Assembly: GCF_910589235.1 (NCBI RefSeq)
Contig: NC_060956.1
Span: 8,501,999 to 8,565,998 of the forward strand
Direction of reading: 5' to 3'
Length of the DNA stretch: 64,000 nt
Origin: Vespa crabro
Taxonomy: Eukaryota > Arthropoda > Insecta > Hymenoptera > Vespidae
Part shown: in pieces, positions 1 to 12,540 of the stretch
Layout: the number at the start of each line of letters is the position of its first letter
Position numbering within the stretch: position 1 is the first letter of the stretch
The notes under the pieces: generated by a model
Database searches by the model: none
The model's input: the letters and a program-made list of their open reading frames with translations, nothing else
What the model was told of the DNA's origin: nothing
Position numbers and translations under genes: made by a program

Positions 1-293
1 GCGTGCATCGGAGTCGCCTAGTGTACTGGATGGATTGCCGGCGAGCGTTGTTAAGTTAGTTCTCCGTGTTACGTGTTGCTGTCGAGGGAGTAGTTCTGCT
101 AATTAAATTGCCTGGGAGGTCTGCTTTTCTGCGGGGTGGTGAGGAAGAGAGGCAGAAAAATAGTAGAATTTGGAACTGGACATTGGTGGGAGAGAGTGAT
201 AGGTCACAGAGAAACTCGTGCGTGGAACGTCCATCGCCGGGGAAATTTCGATTAAACGGCCGCGTTCGTTTCCATTCTGACCAGGACGATAGC
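1..293. other. CpG-containing start of window, no gene identified
   Basis: The first 120 bp are GC-richer than what follows and would suit an untranslated exon or promoter-proximal DNA, but no convincing initiator, start codon or splice pair can be fixed. One frame runs open into the GA tract without a recognisable domain. Confidence 0.3.
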
Positions 294-371
294 GAGAAAG
301 AGAGAGAGAGAAAGAGAGAGAGAGAGAAAGAAAGAGAGAGAAAGAGAGAGAGAGAGACAGAGAGAGAGAGT
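294..371. repeat. (GA)n microsatellite
   Basis: Imperfect GA repeat with AAAG interruptions. The Arg/Glu-rich frame across it is a microsatellite translation. Confidence 0.95.
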
Positions 372-2199
372 ATAGATAAAGTGAGGAATAAAAAGCTTCG
401 AATAAATTAACGTCAAGCAAATACGTTGAACGAAATGATCCAGTCGGTCTTATTTTTAAAGGGATCGAGTAAAAATCATTCTGCCGCGAAAAATCACGAA
501 AGCGACTACTGGAAAATAGCAGTCCGTCTATATTTATCGAGCCATTCCTTGTCTCTTCTCTCTCATACTTCTTCCCACCAACCTCCTACTTTATATCTCG
601 TTCTCTGTCTTACTATTATAAGCCAGCTTCATTGTATACAGTGGCGTGTTTAATTACGTGTGACACGAACTAACAGGCCAACTATTTTGTTTTTTTTTTG
701 GTATCACATAACCTATATATCGTCTTATATAAACTGTATTATCATGTAATTTTTGACGCCGTCTATTTCTTTCTCTCTCTTTGTCTTACACTTTAATCTC
801 ACAATTTTCTTTGCCTCTCTGATCTTTCGTCATTTTTTTATGAATTTTTCACTCTGTTATATCACCATACTTAAATTATCGTAAACCAATCAGTAAGCTT
901 TTAATTACGCCCGCACTTAGTTACAGCAATCTGGTTCGAACCATCCACCGCATAGCTTTGCCAAGCCCTCTTCACGGTACGTTATGGAATTTTATCGTCA
1001 ATAAACAGCGAATAACTTTGCAACGGTAGCGGTTCTCCATTGGAACAATGTGCTTTCGTGTCATAAACGATTAGCATTAAGTGGTTTACGAGTCGGTACA
1101 TACTTTCAATCATAACGATTTTAACGCGACACATTTAATACCACTTTACCTTTGGCTAGCTTTGTTTATAGAACGACGGTATTAGATAAGCCTTTAACTT
1201 TTTGTTCTTTCTCTTTTTCCTTTTCTCGAGCTCAATGCACAACGCAACCAAACACATCGACTATTCAAAAATTTATGCTCTGTCGGCCGATTATTTGATT
1301 TATTACGTGCATGCTAAAAATAGAAGTTGTCGTTGGAGTTTACGATAACAATAAATATTTCGTTTACGGCGACAGTAAAAAATGGCGTCGTCATTTTCAT
1401 TGCGAACAACATAACATTAATCAAGCGTGTCGTCGGAGATGTTGGAATTTTGACGATAAAAATCATTTTGGTCGGTGCGAAGGAATGTTGTTACAGTTAT
1501 AATTAATTTTGTGTGACCTTATCCATATTAAAAAACGTTACCGTATCGACATGTGACTACAATTGAAGGTATACTTACACAAAATTTAGAAAATTGATTA
1601 TGCAGGTCAAGAAATACTAATTTCGTCCGACTTTTCGCTGCAAATATTCCACTGTGAGATTCTGATTACTTTACGATAGTAAACAAAAGTTACAACTTTG
1701 AAAGCTATCGAGATTTCTTAGTTTTGTAAAGTCGAATAATCGTCGATTTTAGTTCTACACATCCGATATGTTATGCTAGTAAAGTGAAATCCAGTTAGAA
1801 AAATCGAGGATATTGCTTGTAAATGCGATTGCTTCTTTCCAGATAATTTTATAAATTATACATTGGAAACAAATGTCCTCTCAGTCAGTGATAAATTTTC
1901 GTCGGTGTATGTACAACGAAAAGGCAATTTTAGCAGTTGAGAACTTCACTTTTGCTTTAGTAAAAAAGCGAATAATTCCGAATTCATATACAACTCGTTG
2001 CAGCATTTTCTATTGAATTCAATATCGGATGGATATCGCTGCAGACAAATTATACGCGGTAACGCATTCAACTTCGGCAGGGTGCAAACTTTTTTCACTC
2101 TGCAATAGTAATGCCTAGAGGGGTCGATACGGTCGTGTGTCAACGATGGGCAAACAATCCGAACGGACCAATGGAGCCAGACGTACGTCGGTTTCGATT
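372..2199. other. Non-coding, no recognisable feature
   Basis: AT-rich unique-looking sequence with CpG-containing words. The short frames, such as a 63-codon one at 1311, show no domain. Confidence 0.5.
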
Positions 2200-2314
2200 C
2201 TTCTCTCTTTTCTCTCTCTCTCTCTTTTCTCTCTCTTGTCTTCTCTCTCTTTTTCTCTTGCCTCTCTCTTGTCTTCTCTCTCTCTTTCTTTCTTCTCCCT
2301 TCTCCTCTCTCTCT

Positions 2315-2373
<59 letters not shown>

Positions 2374-2405
2374 CCTCTCTCCCACTCTCTTTCTCTCTCT
2401 CCTAT
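2200..2405. repeat. Long (CT)n microsatellite tract
   Basis: About 200 bp of imperfect CT repeat with TTTC interruptions, purest between about 2325 and 2370. Leu/Ser-rich frames on + and Arg/Glu-rich frames on - are artefacts of the repeat. Confidence 0.95.
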
Positions 2406-3205
2406 ATCTTTACCTTTATTTTCTCTTTTTTTTATTAACCAGTTTTTACCGATTTTGTTCTCCCTGAACGGTGTAGATATGAGATAGTATATTTAGCATG
2501 TCACAAACGTCATCTCTACCGCGGATTTATGACGAAATTGTTAAACGACATTTGAAAACCTCGATAGAACACACTACACTACCGTGCTTCTTTTTGTAGT
2601 TTTTTTCGCGATCGTCAAATTTATACTCTAAACTTGGATTTTACGTAATGACTAGAGAATTTCAACTGAGACGTTACAATCATTCCTGAAAACTTGTAAC
2701 ATTACTCTCGTTTTATATATAAAGTTGATCGATTAATTTATCTTCAATTTCAGGTACATAGCCATTTGTTTTATCCGAATTATTATCTAGACGACAACCA
2801 CAATTCAATTAAAAGAAAAGAGAACAAAGAAGAAAGTGAGATATCGACCAACGTATCATATATGATGCTTATTGCGATAATTGCCGTTCTCATTAACGAG
2901 CTACATTCGTATAGAATTGTGAAACCGAAGTGCGCGTTGCAGTCAATCGATGACGTCATTGGTTCCCGAGGTTTCGGTCAATCAACCAGTTGAACGTTAC
3001 GTCAGAATCGTAACAATCTGACTGGAGATAATCAGATTACCTTACCGATTCTGATTACCGACGTTAATTAGAGAATAGCGATGATGCGTTGCGTGGTCGA
3101 GAGGTTTCGGTTCTCGATGCTTGCTTCTCCTGGGCGCTAGCCTTCCATTTTGCGGAACTTAATTATCCGATTAGTCTAGCTACGAAGCATTGCTCTCCAT
3201 CACCA

Positions 3206-3290
3206 TCTCTCTCTTTCTCTCTCTCCCTCCCTCTCTCTCTCTCTATCTATCTAACTATTTCTCACTCTCTCTCTCTTCCTGGATCCTCTT
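3206..3290. repeat. (CT)n microsatellite
   Basis: Imperfect CT tract with CCCTC and TATC interruptions. Confidence 0.9.
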
Positions 3291-3853
3291 GATTCTCTCT
3301 GTAGCATTCATTTGTAACATTCTCTCGTATCTGACACCGACTACCATTACATCTACGTGATATTGACGCCAACGTTGGCTCAACAACCCTCACAATCCTC
3401 TTCTACTCCGACTCTTTCTCTTATAACCCCTGCTAGTGTATAGATCGTCCCTCTTTCTATCATTCACCCCTTTTCTTTTCGTGCGCAGTAGTTACACCTT
3501 CGTTCACTCGTCGGAATTCGGTTTGAGAAAAGTATGCCAGGATCCACGCGTGACAATTTTTCAGAAAGACTACCTAGTGCTATTCAATGAACATGCCTAA
3601 TTATTCTCACGGCCGAAGATTATTACTCGACTCTATGGAGAAGGGAAAAAGAGGAGGATGTATCGAACGTTTCATAGTTATCTTTGCCGATTTAACAGAT
3701 AAACACAGCCTTCAGGAAGAAAGAAAGGAAAAAATCACAAAATTAATATAAAATGTAAAATCTAACTAAAGTAAATTTGGATCTAGTGTAAAGAATGAGA
3801 CGAGGAAACTATTCTAGTATAAAAAACTTAATTTATCTAAGACGACTTTATCA

Positions 3854-3907
3854 ATAATAACAATAATAATAATAATAATAATAATAACAATGATAATAAT
3901 AACAATG

Positions 3908-3947
<40 letters not shown>

Positions 3948-3963
3948 TGATAATAATAACAAT

Positions 3964-4025
<62 letters not shown>

Positions 4026-4063
4026 TAATAATGATAATAATAATAATAATAATAATAATATTT
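3854..4063. repeat. (AAT)n microsatellite, ~210 bp
   Basis: AAT repeat interrupted at intervals by AACAATG and ATGAT units, so it is a compound higher-order repeat. It creates a poly-isoleucine frame of about 60 residues that is not a protein. It lies about 370 bp beyond the 3' side of the decayed LINE. A link to the LINE tail is possible but not shown. Confidence 0.95.
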
Positions 4064-4429
4064 ATTATGCGAATTATATTCTTTAGTAGAGTTAAATGCA
4101 GATACAGAGAAAGATTAACACATAAAGAAATTGGAACAAATTAAATAATCTGTTCGAAATATGATGCGAAATGAGTTATCTATTACAATTTTCACATGGT
4201 TCTTAAAAAGAAAGGACAAGCAGCGAAAAAAGTGAAATAGATGAGCGAAGGAATTGGCGTGGTTATAAATATGATGGACACAATTTTTTTGCAGTAATAT
4301 TAGTTACTAGTACATTGCACTGTCAAGTATATAACTTGACCATTTATACCATATAGAATAACATAGGTGTCATTTAATAAAGAACCATTTATTCATTTAA
4401 AACCTTGTAATCTGTTTTATAGCTAATAT

Positions 4430-5640
4430 TTCCGCATATACCTATACTTTTTGTCAAAATATAAAGAGCACTAAACAAAATTTCATCTGCATTAGACAAA
4501 AATAGTAGGAGTTATAAGGAAATTACAAACACACAGATTTTTAATTTTATATTAATAATATGCAAAATTATGTGGAATAGCTAAACGTTTTAGATTCAAA
4601 AATATGGATTATTCATAATTTTAAAGACAAACATTAGGTCACATATATATCTATGCATTTGTAGAACGAATAATCCGGGAGAGGTTAAGAGTAAATCGTA
4701 ATTATAGCAAATTTTCAGAATATACTTACCAATTTTATACGAGACAGAAAATAAGACTTCATAATGGATTTTTTATATGAGATAAATATAGATCTGGTAG
4801 TGGTGGTTCGAAATGGGCAAGTACAGTGGAAGTAAAAGAACGAAGTATAGGATTTTTAAAGTTTTGATAACACCTACATAATGAAATCGAAGGTCTTAAA
4901 AATCAAAAGAATAATATGTTTGTAATGTTTCGTGAAAAATAGGAGGAAACGTGAGTCTAAGATTTCTTACATTGATGATGCCGTTTAGGATCAAATTATC
5001 AATTACGATGGAAACGCATAATATCACATTTAGATACGTTTCGATTGATATGATTAGATTTACCCCAGTTAGTGATATTTGTTAGGTCTTTGTGTGGATT
5101 CGAATCATTTAGAGGAGATACAATTTTATGAACTATTTTCCGGTTGTTAGCATAAAGTTAAAACAATCATCGGTAAATTTATTGAATAAATGAAGATTCA
5201 AGTGAGATATTTCGATAGTTAAATAGCTAAGACAGTATATTTATATTATATCGAGGGAGATTAATTTATTTATTATGATTTTATAGCTTACAGTATTGAA
5301 AGCTTCATGGAAATCTGTATACATAACATCAACCTTGTAACCATTTTCGAGTTCATGTGCAATGCAATTGGTAATAAATGCGAGATTATTAAGAATAAAA
5401 TGATTGGAAGCCATATTGCTCGTTAATAATGAATTGTTTAGTTAAGCGATGAGAATTTTTCTGCTATTAATACCTATAATATTTTAGGCATAATATTATA
5501 TTTAATTTGGAAATTTGACGATAATCAGTAATATGGGGTTTATTGCCAGATTTATAAATAAAGTTGTAATAAGTCTGGATTTCTATCTTGTGAAAAAAGT
5601 ACTTCGAGAGAGATAGGTTAAAAATAATCTAAAAAACCGA
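4430..5640 (-). mobile_element. Decayed Jockey/CR1-type LINE reverse transcriptase fragment
   Basis: Conceptual translation of the - strand, moving between frames, gives the conserved blocks of a non-LTR retrotransposon reverse transcriptase in the right order. FIYKSGNKPHITDYRQIS (about 5505-5560) corresponds to the P-I-F-K-S-G...Y-R-P-I-S block. INEQYGF (about 5405-5425) follows. VDVMYTDFHEAF (about 5300-5335) is RT motif A with its catalytic Asp. FTDD (5163-5177) sits where the FADD catalytic box belongs. WGKSNHINRNVSKCDIMRF (about 5013-5085) matches the W..N.L.LN..KC..M.F block. A C-terminal stretch similar to R.YICDLMFVFKIMNN lies around 4630-4690, and a trace of the block after it runs to about 4430. 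Frameshifts, stops and a deletion between motif A and the FTDD box make it a pseudogene. No endonuclease domain is visible, which fits a 5'-truncated insertion. The family call is from motif resemblance only. Confidence 0.72.
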
Positions 5641-6636
5641 TCGTTATTAAAAGAACAAAACAGTTGCTACCGGTTATCTAGCGCTATGGCTTACACAATT
5701 TAATTCGACAGTAAAATTGATAGTAATAAATCAACTTCAATCTATTGAATCTCATTAGCTCGAATAAAAACCTCGTTTCTAGAGGAAATAAATTATTTGC
5801 CAAATGAGTTACACGTATTCCCTCATTATTACTAACAAATTAAAACATGTCGTTTCTCTCGAGATCTTTTCCGTTATAATCTTTGTTTCGTGATCACGAT
5901 GCAATCGTGATGATTCATATCTTCAATAGATTCATAAGAAAGGAAAAAACTCTCGTATTTGTTTAAACGCTTTAGAACACTTAGGTTCGACCGTGTTCTC
6001 CGATTCATTGCGTATCTGAAAAAGAAGAAAACAAGGCAAATAGGACCTTGAGGTTACTGGAAAAGCAAGAAAAGGAGGAAGGTGAAGTAAAGGATGCTTG
6101 TAAGAAATAATTGAAATGTCGGTTGTTTTGATTCATTTCTCGCGGCTTTTCTTCTTATTTCATGCAGAATCTCGGCGCCGATTGGGCGACGAGAAATTGC
6201 TCCTTCGAAATTCTACGTCTTTCGTAAGGAAGAGGATAGAAGAAGAGTGGAGGAGGCGAAGAAGATTGGAGAAAAAGGGTGAGGTGACGGGATGGAAGTA
6301 ACGAAAGATGGAAGAAGGACGAAGACAGAGGTCGCGGGAGATCGCGCGATAGGGCATGAGAAACGTCAAAGGCTACGGTATATCAGATTGGACGAGACAT
6401 TCTGGCTCTATAGGAACGTACTTATCCGATTGGCTCCGCGATTCAACCGTGTCAGCTTCTTCTATCTATCGTGTGCGACGTATACCACTACCGTTACCTC
6501 TACGTCTTTCTCTCTATCTTTCTCCTTTCTTTTCTTTTCTCTTTATACCACCCACCGTGCGCCGATTCTACTCCCTACCAACTTTCATATCAGATAAGAT
6601 TTGAATTTCTTTAAAATAAAGAACCTCTCGGTGGCA
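5641..6636. other. Non-coding stretch between LINE relic and hairpin
   Basis: Holds a small ATCACGAT-GCA-ATCGTGAT inverted repeat near 5895-5915 and a purine-rich block near 6200-6340. Frames of about 60-100 codons here show no family resemblance. Confidence 0.5.
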
Positions 6637-6644
6637 GTGCCAAT

Positions 6645-6688
6645 GCGGCACAGCTTGCTGCACATCTTTTCTTTGCAAGCTGTGCCGC
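6645..6688. other. GC-rich perfect hairpin, candidate small RNA precursor
   Basis: GCGGCACAGCTTGC (6645-6658) is followed after a 16-nt loop by its perfect complement GCAAGCTGTGCCGC (6675-6688). Outside the 14-bp stem, further partial pairing is possible between GTGC at 6637-6640 and GCAC at 6699-6702 across an internal loop. The stem is much richer in GC than the surrounding sequence. I do not recognise a known microRNA in either arm. It could also be a remnant of an inverted-repeat element. Confidence 0.5.
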
Positions 6689-7689
6689 GGTTCGCAATGC
6701 ACATATACACACATACATACATGAACAGGTACCTACATATAAATACCAAACTTTTCTGCGGACTCTTGCTAGTACCACTTTGGAAAATTAAGTATTGTTT
6801 CCCGTACTAACGTCGAATAGTATCCCAGTGACTTTCTCGCCCGGTGTTTCCATTTCATTCAAAGTACATATTTTAACATTCTTGAGATTGTAATATGCGA
6901 AGGAAATTTTCTGACAGTACACATTTCAAGGACTTTCGTAAACTCTCTATATTTTTCTTACACATACGCCTACTTTTTTATATATATATGTACACACCCG
7001 AGAAACACGAATACAACACAAAATGTTTTGTTAGTGGTGCGTTGATTCTATAATAATTTCTCAAGGAGCGAAGGTACGAATGTATAATTTATCTCTACAT
7101 CAGAAGTTGAATATTATTTCAAATCGTTATACAATATTCGCGAGGATCGAAGAAAATGGGACGAGAGAAGGGTTGAGAGAAGATTTTCATGATTTATTTG
7201 CGACTTCCTTGCTATTCATGGCTGAATCTTTCAAGATCTCAAAGGATCCCAAACATCAATATAGGCAACGTCGTTTTTCGACTTAAATGTATTTTTATTG
7301 TAGCAGGTATATGTTAAGAGACTACGAAAGAATAGAAATTTTTAATTTTTTGATAGCTTAGTTAAATCACCGCACGCGATATGCGTAAACTCGGATTCGA
7401 ATTCAAAATCCAGGTCAGCCAGAATTTTTTCTTACATCTATATTATTCAAACGCCATACGACATGTATTCTTTGTGACAGAGATTTTGAAATACAAGAAC
7501 ATCATCTTTGTAAAGGCTATAACTAATCAATGGACGTTTACACACCGTTTCAATAGATGTTTTCAACGATCGTAAACGGCAACACAGCGCTCGAGAACGT
7601 TTTCATTAAGCAAGATAATCTGTTTATTGCCGTTACAACGATATATCGTTGCGAGCTTGTGCGTCATAACCTACCAAAAGCCATGAAGC

Positions 7690-7697
7690 TCTCTCCG

Positions 7698-7761
<64 letters not shown>
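7690..7761. repeat. (CT)n microsatellite
   Basis: Nearly pure CT repeat of about 70 bp. A second CT tract lies about 130 bp further on. Confidence 0.95.
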
Positions 7762-7762
<1 letters not shown>

Positions 7763-7890
7763 GTGGTTCCAGTCAACTCTCGCGGACCTTAGCCAAACCG
7801 ATCATGAATAGTGCATGGTGGTGGTGTTCAGGGTGGTACACGAATGCTGCACCTCTATATTCGCTATAGTATAGAAAGCAAGTCGGCTAG

Positions 7891-7940
7891 TTCTCTCTCT
7901 CTCTCTCTTTCTCTCTCTTTCTTTCTCTCTCTCTCTCTCC
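7891..7940. repeat. (CT)n microsatellite
   Basis: CT repeat with TTTCT interruptions. Confidence 0.95.
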
Positions 7941-8694
7941 TCACATCGTGTGTGAGTACAGAGCGAATTGAATAGTGGACGTCATGTAATATACAGGATG
8001 TCCCACATGTTCCACCACGCGTCACGTCGTTTCGGCTCGACATTATTTATGACTGCGAGTATGGATACGCCGAGAGCTCCAACTTCGCCCTGCTCCTCAT
8101 CTTGCTTCTCGATCCACTTTCCTCACTCTTCTGCTCCTTTTCTTTTTTTATCCTTTCATGTTTCTTTTTGCTTCGTTATGAAGCATAAATACTCGCGTAT
8201 AGATCTCTTGTAAGTTAGGAAGCACACTGTGTATGCGCTCTTCTGTATTTTTAAGGTAAGCGTGTTTATTGGTGATGAACGCATTGTATGCATCGCGTGA
8301 ATTATATTTATTTAATGTACTGCGTTCATTGCATTCAGATTATTCGCATTTTCGAAACGTCGACGTTATCGACAAACATAGTTTTAGAACTCCCAGTACT
8401 GAAAAAATACATTATGATCGGAAATATCGTATGTGAATGTAATGAACAGTGCATGTACTACGCGCAATTCCGAATGACATAATTAGTACGCATTGAACAT
8501 ATCGCAATTTTGGTTTTTTACAGTATTCTTATCGGCATTGTTGACGTCCAAATGCATCAGGTTCACATGTTGCAAATAAGTGAACGCAATCTTATGGAAA
8601 ATAATATAAAGAATACTATAATATGTTTCACGTGTGATGCGTTCGTTATCGATACATGAACGCTTGCCTTTAAAGTCTATTTACATATATACAA

Positions 8695-8778
8695 CCATGC
8701 TGTGGCCACTCATGTGGCCGAACATTATCCGAACATTAATGCATTAATACACACACACACACACACACACACAGAGGC

Positions 8779-8809
<31 letters not shown>

Positions 8810-8994
8810 CATGCACACACTCATATACATATATAACCGTGCTGTGGCTGTTCCGTGTCGGAACATTTATATACGATCGGAGACTGTCCAGGTGTTACAG
8901 TATCTGAAGGTTATGAATACACTCTTAAACATTAATAGCGTCATGCACGGACAACATACATTCAGATACATTTATACAAGTCCGTGCTGTGGCC
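8695..8994. repeat. Degenerate ~143-bp repeat, three start motifs
   Basis: CC[A/G]TGCTGTGGC occurs at 8695, 8837 and 8982, spaced 142 and 145 bp. Each is preceded by an ATATA/ACA-rich stretch (TATACAACC, ATATATAACC, TTATACAAGTCC). The first two copies are followed by GAACATT words, and CATGCAC recurs at the end of units one and two. The first unit also contains (AC)n and (GA)n tracts. This looks like an old tandem duplication. Confidence 0.5.
8749..8808. repeat. Compound (AC)n(GA)n microsatellite
   Basis: (AC)n from 8749 to about 8773 passes into (GA)n to about 8808, inside the first unit of the ~143-bp repeat. Confidence 0.95.
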
Positions 8995-8999
8995 GTGCC

Positions 9000-11300
9000 T
9001 CTTTATGGTCAGACTAGGAAACAGGGAAAATATCGGTGGTTATCAAATGTGACAGAAGGACGTCCTGCGCCACGAATGATGATAAACAAGACATGGATAA
9101 TGTATAATTTGTTACATATAACACTATTGTACAGTAACCAATTTGGGTCTGGTTGTATATAAATAAACCTTTATTCCGTGGTAGCAATCTGCATGCTTTT
9201 CTACATTTAAATACAAATCGTATTTCTTGAAACTGTTTATTTACTACCACCTCACGATCCTAGTTTCTCATAAAATCTCGAGTGATTTATATATTTCGGC
9301 TGGTTGAAACATTCGACTCGTTCCTTGTTTAATGACCCATTCTATATTTTCTTCTATGTTTTGCCACTCGAGAGGATTTCCCGTAAAGTAAGCGTTCCTT
9401 TTTACTGGATGTTCTTTGCGTTTGATTGAAATATTCCTTTCCATTTGTTTCGATTTTTTCAATGCGTATAAACGGTTTATTTACACGTCGCTATTCGTTG
9501 TGTCGACGTTAACACATTTTATCGTAAAATCGATTTCACATCAAATAATGCTTTAAGTCCATTCGTCGAGGTCGAGGTTCTAAGGACAAACAAAATTCTT
9601 CGTTTCGTTCCATTTCTCCCTTTGGTTTCGATTACTCGATTCTTTTGACAATAGGAATTCTTGCATGAGCCTTTTCCAATCCCCAAGGCTAACGCAACTT
9701 CAAAGAACCATCGAGTTTCTCCTTTCTGCTTGAGATTTGCCTGCGGGAAAATCGAAACTTTCGCGCCTGTTCTCTGCTCGATTCACTTTCGTGACACAAA
9801 ACATAAGTCTTCGTTGGTACATCGCCTGTTACATACTTCACGGCGCATACGATTGTCCTCGATCGAAAGAGAACTCGACGCTTTTTCGCTTTCATCGAAT
9901 ATTTTGGTCTCTTCTTTTTTCATAAGAAAAATCCATATTTTTATGTACGTAAAATCGGTATGTAAAATTGCAGTTTAAGAGAAAAAAAGAACAAAAAAAT
10001 CGAAACTTAACAACAAGAATTTCTGACTAGGCTTTTGAAAATTTCTGAACAAAAATACATTTTATTCTTTCATTAATTTTTAGTTTTTTGTTAAAAATAA
10101 TCTGTCTTACGTTTCAGTCTCTTTCTTTTTTGAACGATTAATTTAAATCGACGTTCGTGGCTTATAACAACAGTGGATGAATTTTTATCTTTTTTCGCTT
10201 GAATTTTTTGTAGGTATGCATGTATATGTTGGCGCAGCATCAGTATATGCGCCTTTTATTCTTCGTGTTTGCTGCGCTGAATCATTAATCGGCATAACGT
10301 TCGTCGAGCTCATTGTCGCACTAAGTTCGTGCTGCGGCTTTCATTTCGTTCGACAACCGGAAATCGTACGCGTTGCAATGAATAATTACGTGCGACTTCG
10401 ATATACGCGTTGCGTTGAGAGTGCTCCTTTACTCTTAAAAAAAAAAAAAAGAAACGTCGATAAAATTTGAAGCAACAGCAAATAATGAACATAATGTTTA
10501 ACTGAACCACATATTTAAAAAGATTTGTATTGGTTGTAATCAAAAATTTCAAATATTATTTTTAATACGATCTTTTACGTTTAGCGAATATTTAATGGTC
10601 ATATTTTAAAAAAGATCTCATTTGATTCGCACAAATCTCGAAGAAATAATAGAATTGTTAGCTATAATTACCTTCATAAAAGTGATTATCAAATAGAATC
10701 ACAAAAAATATTATAAAATCTACAATTATACGTAAGTCATGGGTTGCTTTTGTTTCCATATGTCCGATGCAATTAATAAAGCATTAAAATATTTCATTAG
10801 CTATTTCATTATTTATTTTATTCGCAAACAGAAACGGAAGAAATAGAATCAAAACGTGAAAGGATACCGCACGTGTAAATACGACTGTAGAAGCGAGTAA
10901 AGTTGGAAGTTCAAATTGGTCAACTACTATCTCTTTGATATTACAATGCACGACGGGATATCGTGTTGGAACGAAATCGGCTTAAGTACTTTTTGAATAA
11001 TAATGAAGGAAGCGTACTTTAGCGATGTACAGCATATGGAACTATATTCGGAGTTTTATATGAATACGAGAAGAGATGTGCTTTCACAAAACCACCTACT
11101 AGGCTTTTCAGTATAGCTCTATAAGAATAATTTAATTTTGGCGACGAATTTTCGGACCAATTTAATATTTGAATCAATTATTCTTTTTTAAGCATAAAAT
11201 AAAAGTGCTTTGGTTTCATCGTGTAATAATACTCAAAATATCTGTAAGGATTACTAGGATGGAATATTAAGTCAAAAACGATCATTCTTCTTTCATTTAT
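9000..11300. other. Non-coding, no recognisable feature
   Basis: Mixed AT-rich sequence. Frames up to 105 codons overlap on both strands near 9660-9980 without any domain. GGCGCA...TGCGCC near 10230-10255 is a weak 6-bp inverted repeat. Confidence 0.5.
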
Positions 11301-11304
11301 ATAT

Positions 11305-11434
11305 TTAGTGGACCGGAAAGTAATGTCGCTTTCTTAAATTAAATTCAAACGAATAAATTTTTAACAATTTTTAACAATTTTTAACAATCAAATATCAACA
11401 TGCGCAGAAACGACATTACTTTCCGGTCCACCTA
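11305..11434. mobile_element. Short mariner-type inverted-repeat element
   Basis: The left end reads TTTAGTGGACCGGAAAGTAA followed by TGTCGCTTTC. The right end, reverse complemented, reads TTAGGTGGACCGGAAAGTAA followed by TGTCGTTTC. The two ends are about 28 bp long with one gap and one or two mismatches. The TTAGGT...AAAGTAAT..CG pattern resembles mariner-family termini. Only about 75 bp lies between the ends, including three copies of TTAACAATTT, so no transposase is present. It is a non-autonomous internal-deletion derivative. AT-rich flanks fit TA insertion. Confidence 0.75.
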
Positions 11435-12504
11435 ATACATCCTTTATTTCTTTTTTCATGACATTCCTATTTTTATGGAAACTATCTATTAGTTCTTAAT
11501 GATATAAAAGAAGAGTTATCGGCGAGGTAACTCTATACTTTTTCACCAACATCCTTTTTTAAAATCGTTACCTTTACAGCTCGAATAATTTACTATAATC
11601 GAAAGTTGATCTTTCGCTTCAGGTTTCTATTTTTTCAGTTATTTTTACGAGACGCTTAATCTCTATGCGTGATACAATAATTGCGATCAAATTAATATTC
11701 GAAGGAAATTCCGCGCGATACTGTCGCAAGGAACGTAGTCGTTATAGTTTTTTAGAATACCGGTAAAACCTATGACAACTCGGTAAAGAAATGAGCACAA
11801 TACCAAACAAAAAAGCAAACTCCATTCGTATGAAATTATTGATTTACGATCGCTGCTCAAATTTATTACCAGGAGTAATGTATTCGGAATGTGTTTAATA
11901 CGTTTAACGATCGTGATCTCCAACCATTCTAGCAATTACTTTGTTTAGAAGTTTAAAAAAAAGAAGATAGGAAAAGAATCTTCTTCGAGAAATACATCTG
12001 CTATTTTATTTGTAATTTATAATATCAAATAGATTATAAAATGAATTTTTATCAAAAAAAAAAAAAAAAAGATCGCTCCTTATATAACTTAATGAACTCC
12101 AAATACTCACAAGGTTTCATTAAAACTAGAATTTCCAGTTAGGGAACCTTCTTTTGTTAGTCTCTTCTAAAGTAAAATGAGGTCGAAGCAAAACTTCACT
12201 TAGTTCTATTCTTGATGTACGACACTGTTTTGTTATGACCACATGCGCGCGAAGGTATTTAAATGGCACATTACTACCCTTAAAAAGAATATCTCGCCCT
12301 GGTTGCTTTTATATGAACGACTGCATCCTTTTAAACATATGCAGGCGCATACATGTACCTATAAACACACTTTTTTCCTTCGGCTTGTCTTCGTTCTTCG
12401 CGAAGATAACGGTCATATGAACGAGAAAATATATAGACTGACTTTCTCGACAGTTGGTAAAGTTGCACACTTTTACGGAAAAGTTCATAAGAGAAAGAAC
12501 GAGG

Positions 12505-12505
<1 letters not shown>

Positions 12506-12540
<35 letters not shown>
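12506..12540. repeat. (GA)n microsatellite
   Basis: Pure GA repeat of about 30 bp. The - strand translation is Ser/Leu rich and not a gene. Confidence 0.95.

Noticed and set aside
920..950. GGTTCGAACC as the T-arm of a tRNA
   Set aside because: No acceptor stem, D-arm or anticodon arm could be placed around it on either strand.
2740..2770. CAG|GTACAT after a pyrimidine stretch as another ratchet point
   Set aside because: The 5' splice part GTACAT is a poor match and the pyrimidine tract is interrupted by purines.
3890..4144. Poly-isoleucine frame resembling a membrane segment
   Set aside because: It is the translation of the AAT microsatellite.
10195..10220. TTTTTTGTAG|GTATGC as another ratchet point
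   Set aside because: Good 3' splice part but GTATGC is a weak 5' splice site and nothing supports it nearby.
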